DNA of 64,000 nucleotides from Dipteronia dyeriana (Eukaryota; Streptophyta; Magnoliopsida; Sapindales; Sapindaceae). The position numbers and the translations under genes were made by a program. Positions within the stretch are counted from its first letter, which is position 1, and each line of letters begins with the position of its first letter. Where the stretch lies: NCBI GenBank assembly GCA_032871835.1, contig CM065297.1, positions 43,835,098-43,899,097 of the forward strand, read 5' to 3'. This document shows positions 1 through 10,901 of this stretch, one piece after another. The notes beneath the pieces are model-generated. The model was not told where the DNA came from. It worked only from the letters and a program-made list of their open reading frames with translations, and ran no database searches.

Positions 1-384
1 TAGGAAAAAATGCCATAGGTAGGTTTCATCTTTTGATAATTTCAGTCTTTTATGATTAGGTTCCGTTGATTCCTTGTATAACAAGTGAAAGATATTTCTA
101 TGAAAGTAAAATAAACAGTTTTCCAATGTACCTTTGCAAACAAATTTATTATTCCTACTAATAATAAAACATTTATTAAAAGAAACTGAATATCCAATTT
201 TATTTAAACAAGAAACTGAAATTAAATTCCTATTGAATTGAGATACATAATGAACTTCTATCAAATCAAAATTCCTACTAGAATCTAGATTAATTATAAT
301 ATCTTCTACTACACTGGTAGACACCAGTGCTCCGTTGCCTAAACGCAAGTTGAATTCATTCTCATTCAGCCTTTTCCTCTTCTT
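1..384 (-). pseudogene. Ty1/copia pol start (protease region), decayed, runs off window
   Basis: This is the minus-strand continuation of the copia polyprotein downstream of gag. It aligns by eye with 54720-55090 of the second copy of the same family: shared blocks include the CCATAGGTAGGTTTCATC stretch near base 12 (54722 in copy 2) and the block around 300-360. It should encode the aspartic protease and the start of the integrase region, but the reading frame has many stops (for example just after the zinc-knuckle segment). No catalytic aspartate triplet is readable. The element continues left of base 1, so its pol domains and 3' LTR cannot be judged. Identity as copia rests on synteny with the gag domain at 385-1152. 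Confidence 0.7.
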
Positions 385-1152
385 ATTCTATGACTTTGGG
401 CAATTTCTTTTCCAATGTCCCTTTTCACCACAAAGGAAACACTTTTCTTGGTCTTCTTTTTGGTAGGCCCAAATTGTTTTTTCTTCTATTGTATCTTGAC
501 CTTCTTACAGGTCTTAATGGTAGCAACTTTATCAACCGTACGAATCTCTTAACCCTCGGCTTTCATAAGAATCTGCTCAATGCTTTGGACATCTTGCATC
601 TGGCCCAGCAAGTAGTATTCCTTATCGTTCAAGGTGTAGTCTAACTTGAACTGATCCAAGGAATTTGATAGTGAGTTGACAATCAGTTCAATTTTCATCT
701 CACCATCTATCTCAGCACCATTGAGTTCATCAATCTTAAGATGTACAATGACTTTCATCTTGTGATCTTCCACAGCCGGTCCAGGTTTCATCCTAAGATT
801 CATAAAAGTTGTCACTGCCTCTCTTAGTGATCCTAGACTTCATAGCAAACATCTCTTCTAGAGACATCATTATATAAGCAGCAGTTTCCATTCCCTCATG
901 TTGCTGTTGCAACACGTCGGAGATGGTGGCCATAATGTAACATTTGGCCACATCATCTGAGGCCTTCCAATGCTGATACTCATCTCCTTACACCTCAATA
1001 GATTCTTCAGTAGGAGCATGTGGTTTAGGGGTACACAAAACAAACTTATGCTTTTCAGCTTGCAACAACAACCCAATTTTCCTTTTCCATGTGACATAAT
1101 TATCACTAGTTAAAGTATTATCTTTTAGGATGTTGATTAGGGATGGGGTCAT
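385..1152 (-). pseudogene. Ty1/copia gag, copy 1, with intact CCHC zinc knuckle
   Basis: Gag forms the virus-like particle and binds element RNA. The minus-strand start is at 1152 (protein begins MTPSLINILKDNT), a typical copia Gag N-terminus. The WKRK segment follows. The UBN2/copia-type body follows in two frames (870-1106 and 549-815, including MNLRMKPG and the VNSLSNSLDQFKLDY stretch). Near 393-443 is a complete CCHC knuckle, CFLCGEKGHWKRNC, then PKS. Stops (for example after EESIEV) and at least one frameshift make it a pseudogene. The 5' side is a 1.3-kb leader leading to a tRNA-Met-like primer site and LTR. The copy at 55160-55914 is its closest relative in the window. Confidence 0.85.
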
Positions 1153-2316
1153 GATTTTTTAATAAAACAAAAATTATATATAAGTAAACAACCACGATAA
1201 AGCACTTTCAATTATTTATCTTGAATTAAATAAAATAATTCAATCGTAAAATTCAACGGTGATACAACACCTATAAATTTCACACCTCTTTTACGAGTTT
1301 ACAACATATACTAGTTGGACAAGGTCCCACCTAATTGTAAGCATAACAACCAGAGTTTTAAATTTAGCCTTGCGTTTTTATTGACATGAATTTTTTGGAG
1401 GATATTAATAAAACCACATTGAGTGTGTTACCAAGGTATCGACCTTCAATATATTCCCTCATGAAAATCCCTCCTTTGAGAGTAGATATCATTTGAGTCA
1501 ATTGACTAGTCTATCCTTATAAGGAAGTATTTTGCTAAATTCCATTCATGGATACCCCTTTGGGGATTATCACATAAAACATAAATCTTAACTAAGCTTG
1601 GAGGCCATAGGTGTTTCAAAACCTAGTCTCACTTAGTTGTTTAAGGCCTGTGATTGAATTCCATAGAATGACTTACCAATTAAATGCATGTTCATACTAA
1701 AAGAGATATATGAGTGGCACTCTTATTCTATATGATATGTTATCAAACAATGACAAACATTGCAATATTTACGGAAAAATAAATAGCCACAATTTTGGTC
1801 CATCCTACAGATGCAAGTAATTTACATTTTTTTTTGAAATACAAAACCCTAATCACAACTTGGCAAACAAGTCATCAAGCAGTCGTCCGTCCAAAAATCA
1901 CATGACCGGGCACTCGCACGTCCGAGGCCTTATACGGTTGCTCCTTGCGAAACACTTTTGTTGTTACACCGTGGGCATGCGCATGAACCTAGCCCCTTTG
2001 AAGAGCCGCACTCTGCCGTACCACAACATGTGCAGCTACGCGCTTGGTTACGTACGTGCTTATTGCCTCGGTGCCCACAGGCTGTCTTCGGTTGTTCCGT
2101 TGCTACTTTTTTTGCTTCTAATTCTTCAATTCTTCGATTCTTTATATATTACATAAGATCCTTTTTTTTTCTTTTTATTACAACAATTAAATAAAAAATC
2201 TTAGCAATTACCAAGAAGGAACTTAGGGTGATGATTGGCCACCCTTCTTATTACAATTCCAAATCAAAAAAATATATTGAAATTCTAGGACCAAAATCGA
2301 GCAATAACAAATCATA

Positions 2317-2369
<53 letters not shown>

Positions 2370-2496
2370 TCCATACATTCCAATGTAATTATATATGTGA
2401 ATACCTAGAGTGCCATCTCTTTCTAAAACATGCATATTTACAATAAAAAGAAATAGCTCCATGTGCATATACATTAATTACTCAACGGTACAAATA
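1153..2496 (-). other. Untranslated leader between primer site and gag, copia copy 1
   Basis: About 1.35 kb with no supportable ORF separates the primer-binding site (2497-2511) from the gag start (1152). The gag-proximal part, up to about 1980, is also present in copy 2 at 55915-56728 (matching blocks at 1290-1330 and 56040-56100, and the GGGCATGCGC motif at about 1974 and 56713). The distal ~500 bp, including a TA microsatellite, is seen only here. The short reading frames over it are repeat artefacts. Confidence 0.7.
2320..2363. repeat. (TA)n microsatellite
   Basis: About 22 uninterrupted TA dinucleotides within the copia leader. They create spurious Tyr/Ile reading frames on both strands. 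Confidence 0.97.
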
Positions 2497-2511
2497 GACT
2501 TTAATACCAAT
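2497..2511 (-). other. Primer-binding site, initiator tRNA-Met type (decayed)
   Basis: On the minus strand the LTR end ...TACA is followed directly by ATTGGTATTAAAGTC. Plant copia primer sites complementary to initiator tRNA-Met read TGGTATCAGAGC. The differences here are transitions (C to T and G to A), as expected for methylated-cytosine decay. Position and orientation define 2512-4920 as the 5' LTR. Confidence 0.8.
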
Positions 2512-4920
2512 TGTATAAAAACAATGCGTTGTAGAAGCGAGAAAATAGATTGATATATTTAAAAAAAATTCCTCTAAAAGAAATAACCTTAACCCTTGAT
2601 TAATTAACATATAATTAGAAGGAATCGTACCTTTTTCAGGTGACGATTGATGTTGCGTTGAATTGAAACCACAAGATCTTCTAATCCAATCTCGAACATG
2701 AATCACCAAGGAGTGTGAGCTTCCTTTCTTTGAATTGTGTACCTGAGGATGGAAAACAATTTTTTTTTCTTTTGTTAGTCACAATAACTCTCCTAGAGAA
2801 AAACAAAGAATGTTTGGTCACTTTTGAAATCTCAATCTTTCGATCAAACACTTGCGTGAACCCAATTCGATATTGTGCACAAAACCTTTTGATATAAAAG
2901 CTACTAATGCACTATCGAAAATAAAAAGCTCCATTTTTCTTCTCTTCTTGGTCGAATTCTCATACATCTTTCTTAAAGTTGGATGAATTTTTTATTTAAG
3001 CAAATAAAAAAAACCTTTCTCAAGACTCAATAGCTTGGCTGAACTCCTTGATGGGATAGGTGGTCAAAAATCCTCACATAAGGAGGATTTCTATTTCACC
3101 AAGACTCCTATCAACAAAGAGTTTAACCCTCTTCCAACTCGTAAGTGTATTATCCAAAAATAAGTTATTGAATATCAATCATATTGTGACTTTATCAAAA
3201 ACTTCCTAATTTGACCAATTGTCAATTAGAGTTTTGATAGATATGAAAGACTTTCTAATTTGACTAGATAAATAAATTCCTTTTATTTATCTTCTTATCA
3301 ATTTTTTTTTGATACTTATCATACTACTAACAATATTATGACACTAAGAAACCTTCTCCTAGTTAGAAAAAGATTTTGACATTTAACTAAATTATTAATT
3401 AATAAAAAATTATTTAATTTCTATTAAATTAAATAATAAAATAAAACAATATAATCATCAAATATCATTTTCCTTACCATCCAAGCCTATAGTATGGGCA
3501 ATATGTTGTTTTTATATTTTATTAAATCCATCAGATTCTAATAATATGTCCACATGTGAACTAGACCCATTCTTACTAAAAAAGAAACAAGTCCACATGC
3601 CTTAAATTAATACATTAATATAATTTAACAGCCCATTTAATTAAAATGTGCAAATTATATTCTTAATGAAATAATGAAATGCTAATCGCACCTCATTAGG
3701 GCCGCCTAAGGACTCTTACATCCTTGACCGCCCATTCTAGGAATTTGAAGAGTTACCGCGTGTCTTGATCACACATGATCGCACCTCTTCAAAAATCTTG
3801 GATTCCAAAATCCAAAAACAATTATAGATGGACAAAAAAATTAGTCCGGTAGAATATATCAAGTGATCCATGCAAGTTTATACGAATTAAGGATCTTGGC
3901 GGGCTATCTAAATTTAAGATTCAACAGATACAACCTAATCACAATAAAGAAATTAATCACTTAGGTTCGACCTATTAATTTTAGCTCATTCCATTAAAGA
4001 AAAAACTTTAAAATACTAAATAAAGATAGAATAAGTAAATGTTTTTCATTCGTACCTTAAACAACCTTATTGGAGATAGTATATCCCCATGAAAAATAAA
4101 AGTAATAGCTAAGATCCCATGGACTGCCTATAGCTCTCCTAGTTACTATATTTACATATATGACCATATTTTGAACCGGGGATATTTTGACTTGTCCAGA
4201 AGCCTTGTCTAAATAGACACTATTGAAAACTTAACGTTAGGATTTAATACCCAATACCTCAAAATATCCATGTGATGATATTCTACTCACATTTAATAAT
4301 TGGAGCCATGATGTCTAAATCTATAAATGAAGTCCTCTATCGATTAACAAATGAATACCACCAAACCATCGATGATAGATTATGCTATATAATCGTACTG
4401 ATTGACATCTCAAACGATAACACCTGTAACCATAATTCCATCATTTATCTCAGGATTGAGATAGACTATTTGATTGTCCTTAAGTGAAAATAATTATCCA
4501 TTGACGGTTATGGATAAAGTATTTCACTGTGATCTTATTCAATGCACCTAGTGCACTAGATTATTTTGCCCAATGACACTACAGTTTGATGATTTTAGAC
4601 TCATCATAACACATTCGATCTCATTCATATGCTAGCAAAAGAATCTACAATTTTAACAAGGTAAAGACACCTAACCTTTATCTGAAGTTATGAATATTGT
4701 TCAAGACTAACTAAAGAATTGTGTCTACCTCATACATATCTAGATGTACAAACAATCCTTCATTCTCATAGTCTTTTAACCTTATGATTATTTACTTTTC
4801 ATAGTTATAATAATTAAAATATAAATGTTATAAGATTTGTTAAACTAGAAATCACTTTATCGATATGAATCGATTGTCAAATACATTATTAAACTTTTGC
4901 TGCTGAGAATAATCCTAACA
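2512..4920 (-). repeat. 5' LTR of copia copy 1 (long-LTR family)
   Basis: On the plus strand it runs from TGTATAAAAACAATG to AATCCTAACA, so in element sense it starts TGTTAGGATTATTC and ends TACA. It is about 2.4 kb and shares its whole layout with the LTRs at 10902, 16817, 44118 and 49960. Shared blocks include the cluster near 2640-2740 (AAGATCTTCTAATCCAATC) and the block near 4310-4500. Unusually long LTRs fit Angela/Tork-type copia, but lineage is inferred only. The right edge abuts decayed element interior. Its target duplication cannot be tested because the left half is outside the window. Confidence 0.85.
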
Positions 4921-6049
4921 AAACCAACCTAGGCATTAATCATACATAATCAGTGCCTATAAAAATAAAAAGACTCAAAATTAGGCTCTACATAAAAAGG
5001 CAATACGATGCAATAACGAAATGTAACACAAGCACCTATATTCATTCTCAAAACCAACATCAGACATTCATTTAACAAAATTGACAGAATAGGGGAAAAC
5101 AACCCCCAAACCGAATCTAGCTATATGCTTGTGTACGACCTATACCAACTATGAGCAAAAACCCTCAAACCGAATGGGGCTATATATGTGTGATTAAAAC
5201 CTGAACACTCACATTCATATCCATAGGAGCCTTCAGCTCATCCAATATCCAAAAATAATGAATCAAATACAATTCAAAGTTCTTCTAAAAAATGTTATCA
5301 ATATGCACCACTAATATCCATAAAATCCATCAACAAAAAATATCAACAAATAAATTTGTTCCTCATCAAAATCTCCAATCATTTACAAAAATACTAACAA
5401 TAGCATTCACCTATAACTATTCAATTAAGTTATAAAAACAAAATGGTGGAATATGCCTCAAGAAGATAAGGCCATTTGCTTTTTATATGAGCACTCATGG
5501 CTTGCTCGTCCCATCGAGACTTGCAAGTTGTTGGTGTTTCTTCCTAAGAGATGAAAAGCCATCTTTAAGCACAACATCAAAATCTCCAATCATGCATAAC
5601 AATACTAACAATAGCATACACCCATAACTATTCAATTTAATCACAAAGAAAAAATGGTGGAAACTCCCTCATGAGGTTAGCTCATTACTTTTTTTATGTG
5701 CACTTTTGGCTTGCTCGTCCCTCTGAGATTTGCACATTGTTGGTGTTTCTTTCCAAGAGATGAAAAGCTCTCTGTATAAACAACATCTACCAAAATGTCA
5801 TCAACAACAATGAAAAGATATTTACAGTTAAATCCACCAAAATCTCAAAGTATCTAAGAAGATAGTTCCAATCATCCACAATATAACCAAATAATCCCAA
5901 CATCATCCACAAAATGGCAAATCTAAAAGGAAATGACTAAAGAAAGAATAAAGTGCCGATAGTAAAATAAAGTTCATCCTAGAAAAATACTACAAAAATA
6001 ATAGTAGTTCAACAAATATGGCATGAATAACAGTGATGAATCGATAAAG
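4921..6049 (-). mobile_element. Decayed LTR-retrotransposon interior, noncoding part
   Basis: Related by eye to the interior at 27640-28250 and, reversed, to 32360-32960: shared segments include an AACCGAATGGGGCTATATATG-type block and CTTGGCTTGCTCGTC followed by an AAGAGATGAAAAG-type block. No ORF is supported. It contains a 212-bp tandem duplication (5363-5786). The copia copy 1 LTR at its left edge appears to have inserted into it. Confidence 0.6.
5363..5786. repeat. 212-bp tandem duplication
   Basis: Two adjacent diverged units begin CATCAAAATCTCCAATCAT at 5363 and 5575. Each carries an AATGGTGGAA block, a TGGCTTGCTCGTCCC block and a TTGTTGGTGTTTCTT block in the same order. The related interior at 28020-28250 shows only one such block, so the duplication looks local. 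Confidence 0.8.
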
Positions 6050-7260
6050 GTCACTCATCGTCCAAAGATTCATCATCGACGTCCTCCGCTCGTCTCTTTC
6101 CTTTGAGATCCAACTCTCTCTGGCCCTCTCTTTGGCTTCCTTCCTTGATATCACTTATGTTGCTCGGAGCTCTGTTGAATATGGATCAATCATTCGGCCT
6201 CCAGTTATGAATGATGATGGAGTGGGCCTCTTCTTCTTTCTTGCATATGGGGATAGTCTGAGCTTCTTCTATATACCAGTAATATTGATCCAGAGATCCT
6301 CAATATTGTCTAATGTATCTATGTGAAACTTAGAGAAGTTCGATTGTATAGTGTTCATGGATTTGTAGAGACTTGCCATTCATGAAATGTTTGTCTACCA
6401 TGGCACTACACCATAATCTACAGTAATAAGAATCGTGGCCTCCTGCTCAAAACCTTTATGCTCTGGTTCAAAATCCATGTCTTTTGGATCCCCTAATGTG
6501 GCCTGCTTGAACTTGGTCCTACTCTATCCTTATTATTTCCCTTCCTTTTCCTTCCGTTGGTGAGGTCTCTTTTAATTACCAAGTTGGACCAGGAACTAAT
6601 TCCAATATCCACCGGAGGCTACTTCAATGGATCATTCCCAAAATCAACTTCTACCCGTCTATAAAAATATGTTATTAAGCAAGGTATTTTTATAGGCTAC
6701 TTGTTGATCCTCCAGCATCCTACAGCAAGGATCTCCCATTTTACTAGGAGACAAACATTGTTGACCTGATCCTAGATGAAATGCAGAATATTGGACCCCT
6801 TAAAAGGAACTGTGGTCCTGTGTAATCGTGGCCTGAGTGAGTGAGAGAGGAATACATTCAATAAGGCGAGTTTAAGATTTAAGTTGGTGTGCTTTACATA
6901 ATTTTTCGAGGCCACCCAAAACTTCATAGGAGTGATCACCAATTGATAGGTGAAGTCCATGCTCTACTTAACAAAGATGTCATTCCATGTGACACCATCT
7001 TTGATTCTACCTAACAACACTAGATTATTTGGAAACATAGTTTTGAAGTACCTATTGATGTCATCAATGTTCATTTGCACCTCAACTCCTCCAACCATCT
7101 TGGGGGCAAATCTCTAGTACCTAAAATTCTCTGACAATTCTCTTTGCCAGCTAGCTTTGTTTCTCTATAACTTGACATGAACTTAGCTATCTCACAATTC
7201 ACTATGATAGTAAAAATTTGTTGATTACCTTTAAAGAAGTTGAATTCTTGAAATCTATAT
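6050..7260 (-). pseudogene. Putative plant transposon protein (PTPD/Transposase_32-like), broken
   Basis: The longest minus-strand piece is 6772-6960 (starts MDFTYQLVITPMKFW). It is extended upstream by a GVTWND-like segment near 6990 and downstream, across stops, to an acidic/polar tail near 6060-6200. The run SHSLRPRLHRTTVPFKG followed by an aliphatic stretch resembles the conserved segment of plant 'putative plant transposon protein' domains, often found in LTR-element interiors (Athila-, Tat- or sirevirus-like). At least six stops interrupt it. Function is unknown even for the family; assignment is by pattern recognition and is moderate. Confidence 0.5.
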
Positions 7261-7930
7261 GGTGTTAAATTTTGTTAAGACTTTTAGAGAAAGTTATTTT
7301 TATATGTGTTCGAGTTGTTGTATTTAGTCTTTATTCTCTTAGGATGACACACCAACAACTTGTTTTCATGAAGATAAACATTCCAAGAGAGCTCATAAAA
7401 AGAGCGAAGGCTTTGCATTTGATGAAAAAGCTTTCTAAGGTATTTCTATATCCTAATACTTGCTTTCTAGCTTTTCATTTTTCAACTCTATGTTTGAATT
7501 ACACCATGTAGCATGTCATATAAGAGAACTAGTATATCATTTATATGGTTCCCGATGACATTTGCTCTTTAAAGATCTTTTAATGATGTGTTCACAATGA
7601 TCTTATTCGTGATGCTTAAAATGTTTGTTTGAATGATGAGTGACATACTTTTGAACAAATATGAGCTTCAGTTTCTTTGAAAGCTACTCTCATGAGAAGT
7701 AATGATATTAAGTAAGTCTCATTGTATTGCTTTTAGATCAAGCGCTTTTAAGCCTTAAAACTTGGTTTTTAAAAAGTGTACATTTTGCTTCTCTTATATG
7801 TTTAGTTAAGTAAGTTGAGTTTGAATATATGTAAGTTGTGGAAACAACTTGAAGTCCTATGACTAGTACATTATAGATGACCTATTACTTCGATAACTGC
7901 ATAGACATCAACAAACACCTTCATGTAAAG
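7261..7930. other. Unassigned AT-rich stretch
   Basis: There is a short open frame (7272-7511) with no recognisable domain. It lies between the plant-transposon-protein remnant and the start of detectable similarity to the second sirevirus-like copy (about 7931 versus 40780). I see no further signal. Confidence 0.5.
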
Positions 7931-8515
7931 GGCTATACATTTTGGTTATGAAACTGCCAAATGTAGGAAAATGTTACACCATTATAATGAGTGAAAGTCG
8001 TCATGAAGTGTATATGTTTATGTTAGAAAAATCTAAGAAGTGTTGAAAAGAATCAGTAAAAAAAAATCTTTGATTCAAAGACTAAGCCAGTAAGAAAAAG
8101 GCTTAAAGGAGTATGGATGACAATCAAAATGCTCAGGTTGTCAATTAGAAATGGGACGATGAGCCACATGCACACACACGCTCATATGTTGAAATCTATT
8201 CTTTTAAAAGCAAAAATTCTGGATGATAATCGGTTTGACCTTTTATGGAAAAGTTTCAGATGAGTAGATGTTGATATGGTTTGTATGTAGATTATCAAAT
8301 TACTTCTTTACATATGTTTGTAGCAAAATTCACAAACACAATTTTTCTTATAAAGTATTTGATATTCTAGCAATTTTAGAAGAAATATAAGAGAGATTAA
8401 AAATCTTGGTGTATCTCTCATAGTTTATGGGGCTTATTTCGTTGGATTTCTTTAAAATTGCTTGAATGTGTGATTGTGTGGATTTCATTGTGAACATTAT
8501 TCCATCTTGATCTTA

Positions 8516-9093
8516 GGGTATGTTTTGTAGGAAGGAAAAGGGAGAGGAAAGAAAAGGGTGGAGGGAAAAAGGAGAAGAAAATGGAGAAGTGTGTGCTTGG
8601 TATGGAGAGAAAAGTGGAAGGAAGGGAAAAGTTGGAGGAAAAAATGATGGGTGGGACCCACTCATTTTAATCCTCCTAAAAGTGGGAGGAAAAGTGGAGA
8701 TAAAAGTGGTTATGCTTTTGGCTTTAAATGAAATTACAACTTTGCCCTTTTTTTAATTTACTAATTTTTTTTTAAATAAATTCGTAAAACATAATGTATT
8801 AATTTATATATATATCAGGTTAAAAATTATGAATTCATTTTGTAAAAAAAAATTTGGATTTAATATTATTCAAATTATATTTATTTATTAAATATAAAAA
8901 TATATAATATATAAACTATAATGTAAGGGTAAAATAGTAAAATTGATGAATAAGATTTTCCATCAAATCTTCTTTCCTTCCTGTTTACCAAACACATCAA
9001 GGAAAAATTATTTTCCTTTCGTTCCCTCATTTTTTCTATCCCTCCAAATCTTTCTATCCTTCCTATTATATTTCCTCCCTACCAAATATACCC
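8516..9093. mobile_element. Foldback MITE (Tourist/PIF-Harbinger-like), 578 bp
   Basis: The termini are imperfect inverted repeats: GGGTATGTTTTGTAGGAAGG on the left and, reverse-complemented from the right, GGGTATATTTGGTAGGGAGG. The left half is almost pure purine (8521-8720), the right half pyrimidine-rich (8965-9093), and the centre AT-rich. The paralogous sequence at 41280-41300 lacks the whole block, which gives an empty site. The flanks are TTA on the left and TAG on the right, so a TA or degraded 3-bp target duplication is possible. Superfamily is inferred from the GGG(N)TGTTTGG-type terminus; hAT or Mutator MITEs are alternatives. The 78-aa frame at 8520 is just the purine arm. Confidence 0.75.
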
Positions 9094-9110
9094 TAGATAG
9101 AGCATATATC

Positions 9111-9123
9111 AAGGGGGAGCATA
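9111..9123 (+). other. Polypurine tract-like motif AAGGGGGAGCAT
   Basis: The first of several G-rich purine tracts in the sirevirus-like interior, lying just right of the MITE. Confidence 0.5.
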
Positions 9124-9319
9124 GTATGCTAAACTTTGTTCTCTTTTATGATATGTACACATGTTTCAAGTTGATACTTGTTGGCATATTCTTTTGTTGA
9201 TATAATGAATCTTATAGATGCTATTTCATGTTTCTTGATTTGCAAGATGATTCTTTGTATTACCATATGCCTTTGTATTTTTGATTACAAATAATGCATG
9301 ATTTTTTTAGGGTTGTATA

Positions 9320-9570
9320 GTTGCAATGAGTTCCTCTTTGTTTTGGGATCAATTGTAATCGTGATTGTAATTAATTCAATTGATTGTAGTTGCAATGAGT
9401 TCCTCACTGTTTTGGGTCGATAGTAGTTGTGGTTGTAATCAATCCAATTGATTGTAGTTATGAAAAATCCCTCCTTGCTTAGGGTGATAGGAATTGTTGT
9501 TTTAATCAATTCAATTGATTGTAGGTGCAAAATATTCATCCTGTTTGAGGTTGATATGATTGTTGTTGAT
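9320..9570. repeat. ~68-bp tandem repeat array (about 3.7 units)
   Basis: Units start with GTTGCAATGAGTTCCTC-like sequence at 9320, 9389, 9457 and 9524, giving lengths of 69, 68 and 67 bp. Each contains a TCAATTGATTGTA block at its end. The equivalent array in copy 2 (41481-41660) has a 43-bp period that lacks this block. Confidence 0.85.
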
Positions 9571-9943
9571 ACCAATTCCTTCGTATTTGGGGTAGATATG
9601 ATTGTTAATGCAAATTTTGAACTTGGTAGAAATGACCTATGTGCTTAAGAGTAAAATTTATGCATTTGTGATTAATTATACCTTGATGAGTTTATTATGG
9701 TGTATAGATTAGAATAACCTTTGCTAGGTTAACATGAAAGAGCAAACTAGAATCAACAGAGAAGATACAGAGCTAGATGCAAGAGTTAAGGGCTTGAAAG
9801 AAACCAATTCTTCAAGTAAGGCATCCATCTGCAAACATTATATGAGATCAACAAATCGTTCAACGTTCTTTGGAAGCACAAGTGGCTAGCAAAGCTTATA
9901 TGATCTCAAGGTATCTTTTTCTTTCTTCCTTTGGGCTCATGTC

Positions 9944-10523
9944 AAAATGGGGGAGAAATATGATATTGTTTTAGAATATCTTTTTTGTATATTTGTAAAG
10001 TATTGAACTTCATATGGTATGTAATATCTTGGATGAGATATCATTGATCGATAAGCATGTATTTAGGGGGAGCATCCATGTATCTTGTATCCATTTTCGT
10101 CGTAATTGTCATATTTCATATTGAACTTAATTGCCATATTCTTGTCAAGTATATTGCCATATGGTATGTAATATCTTAGATGCGATATCATTGATGGAAA
10201 TGCATGTATTTAGGGGGAGCATACATGTATCATGTATCCAATTTGGTCTTAATTGTCATATTTCATATTGAACTTAATTGCAAAATTCTTGTCAAGTATA
10301 TTGCCGTAAATTCTCTTGTGTATTCTTGCGCTTCAAGTTTATTTTAGGTAATATCAAGAGAAACTCACATGAAAAAGTTCAAGACTTGTTGAAGATTAGT
10401 CTAGGTGTATTAACTCATTGTAATGTGCGGGTGAGTTTTGTGACCAATGTGACCAATCTTCATGTTGTACGTTTTAGTATCTTGTATAGGTGTTTTGACA
10501 TAGAATTTGCCAAATGAGGAGAT
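9944..10523 (+). other. Multiple polypurine tracts before the sirevirus-like LTR
   Basis: Polypurine tracts prime plus-strand DNA synthesis. Four are seen here: AAAATGGGGGAGAAA (9944-9958), TTTAGGGGGAGCATCC (10062-10077), TTTAGGGGGAGCATAC (10210-10225), and AAATGAGGAGAT (10512-10523), which directly abuts the LTR start TGTTAGAATTTTG. Multiple upstream tracts are characteristic of sireviruses. Confidence 0.65.
10011..10303 (+). repeat. 147-bp tandem duplication containing a polypurine tract
   Basis: Two units begin CATATGGTATGTAATATCTT at 10011 and 10158. Each includes a TTTAGGGGGAGCAT tract and a CATATTTCATATTGAACTTA block. Copy 2 (42960-43140) has only one corresponding block. Confidence 0.9.
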
Positions 10524-10901
10524 TGTTAGAATTTTGAATTGTGTTGGAATTATTCTAAATCAAAACGACATTTCATTTGTATTGATTAGTTGTCTTAGAT
10601 TGATGATAATTCAAGATTCAAAGTAGATTTGGCAACTTATTGAGCAAGATTGAGTCTTCAAAGAGAAATATGCTTCATTGCACAACAAAGGTATATTTAG
10701 ACCTCACTTCTCTTACAAGGCTTAGGCACACACACACACACACATTTCATCCATATATGTCCTTGCATTATTGTGCTCAATTTGTATAACACATTCACAC
10801 ACTTGATATTGAATGCTCATACATTAGACTTAAATTGACAAAATTTTGTAAATTACATGGTCAAGGACTATATCTAGGAAATAGCATTCTTGTGTGTTCA
10901 T
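10524..10901 (+). repeat. Sirevirus-like LTR copy 1, left part
   Basis: Begins TGTTAGAATTTTGAATTGTG immediately after the polypurine tract. It is paralogous to 43332-43696 (shared AAGATTAG/TCTTCAAAGAG and CTAGGAAATAGCAT blocks) and is interrupted at 10901 by a solo copia LTR. It contains a short (CA)n run at 10727-10744. It resumes after the target duplication at 13394. Confidence 0.65.

Larger units (their letters stand above)
7931..10523 (+). mobile_element. Sirevirus-like copia 3' interior, copy 1
   Basis: This region parallels 40780-43331 block by block: GGGCTATACAT near 7940, a TGTGTGATTGTGTGGAT motif near 8467 and 41245, the tandem-repeat array, the C-terminal remnant of the envelope-like ORF (9730-9900 versus 42700-42850), a GGGGGAGA-type tract, then the terminal tract and LTR. 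Several polypurine tracts (9111, 9946, 10064, 10212, 10512) upstream of the LTR are a known hallmark of sireviruses. About 0.9 kb holding most of the envelope-like ORF is missing here compared with copy 2. No pol remains. Confidence 0.65.

Noticed and set aside
1860..2194. 98-aa and 78-aa plus-strand frames in the copia leader
   Set aside because: No recognisable domain, and they lie within the untranslated leader of a minus-strand element.
2223..2474. Overlapping reading frames on both strands rich in Tyr/Ile
   Set aside because: They are translations of a TA microsatellite and carry no domain.
8520..8756. Gly/Lys/Glu-rich 78-aa frame
   Set aside because: It is the purine-rich arm of the MITE, not a protein gene.
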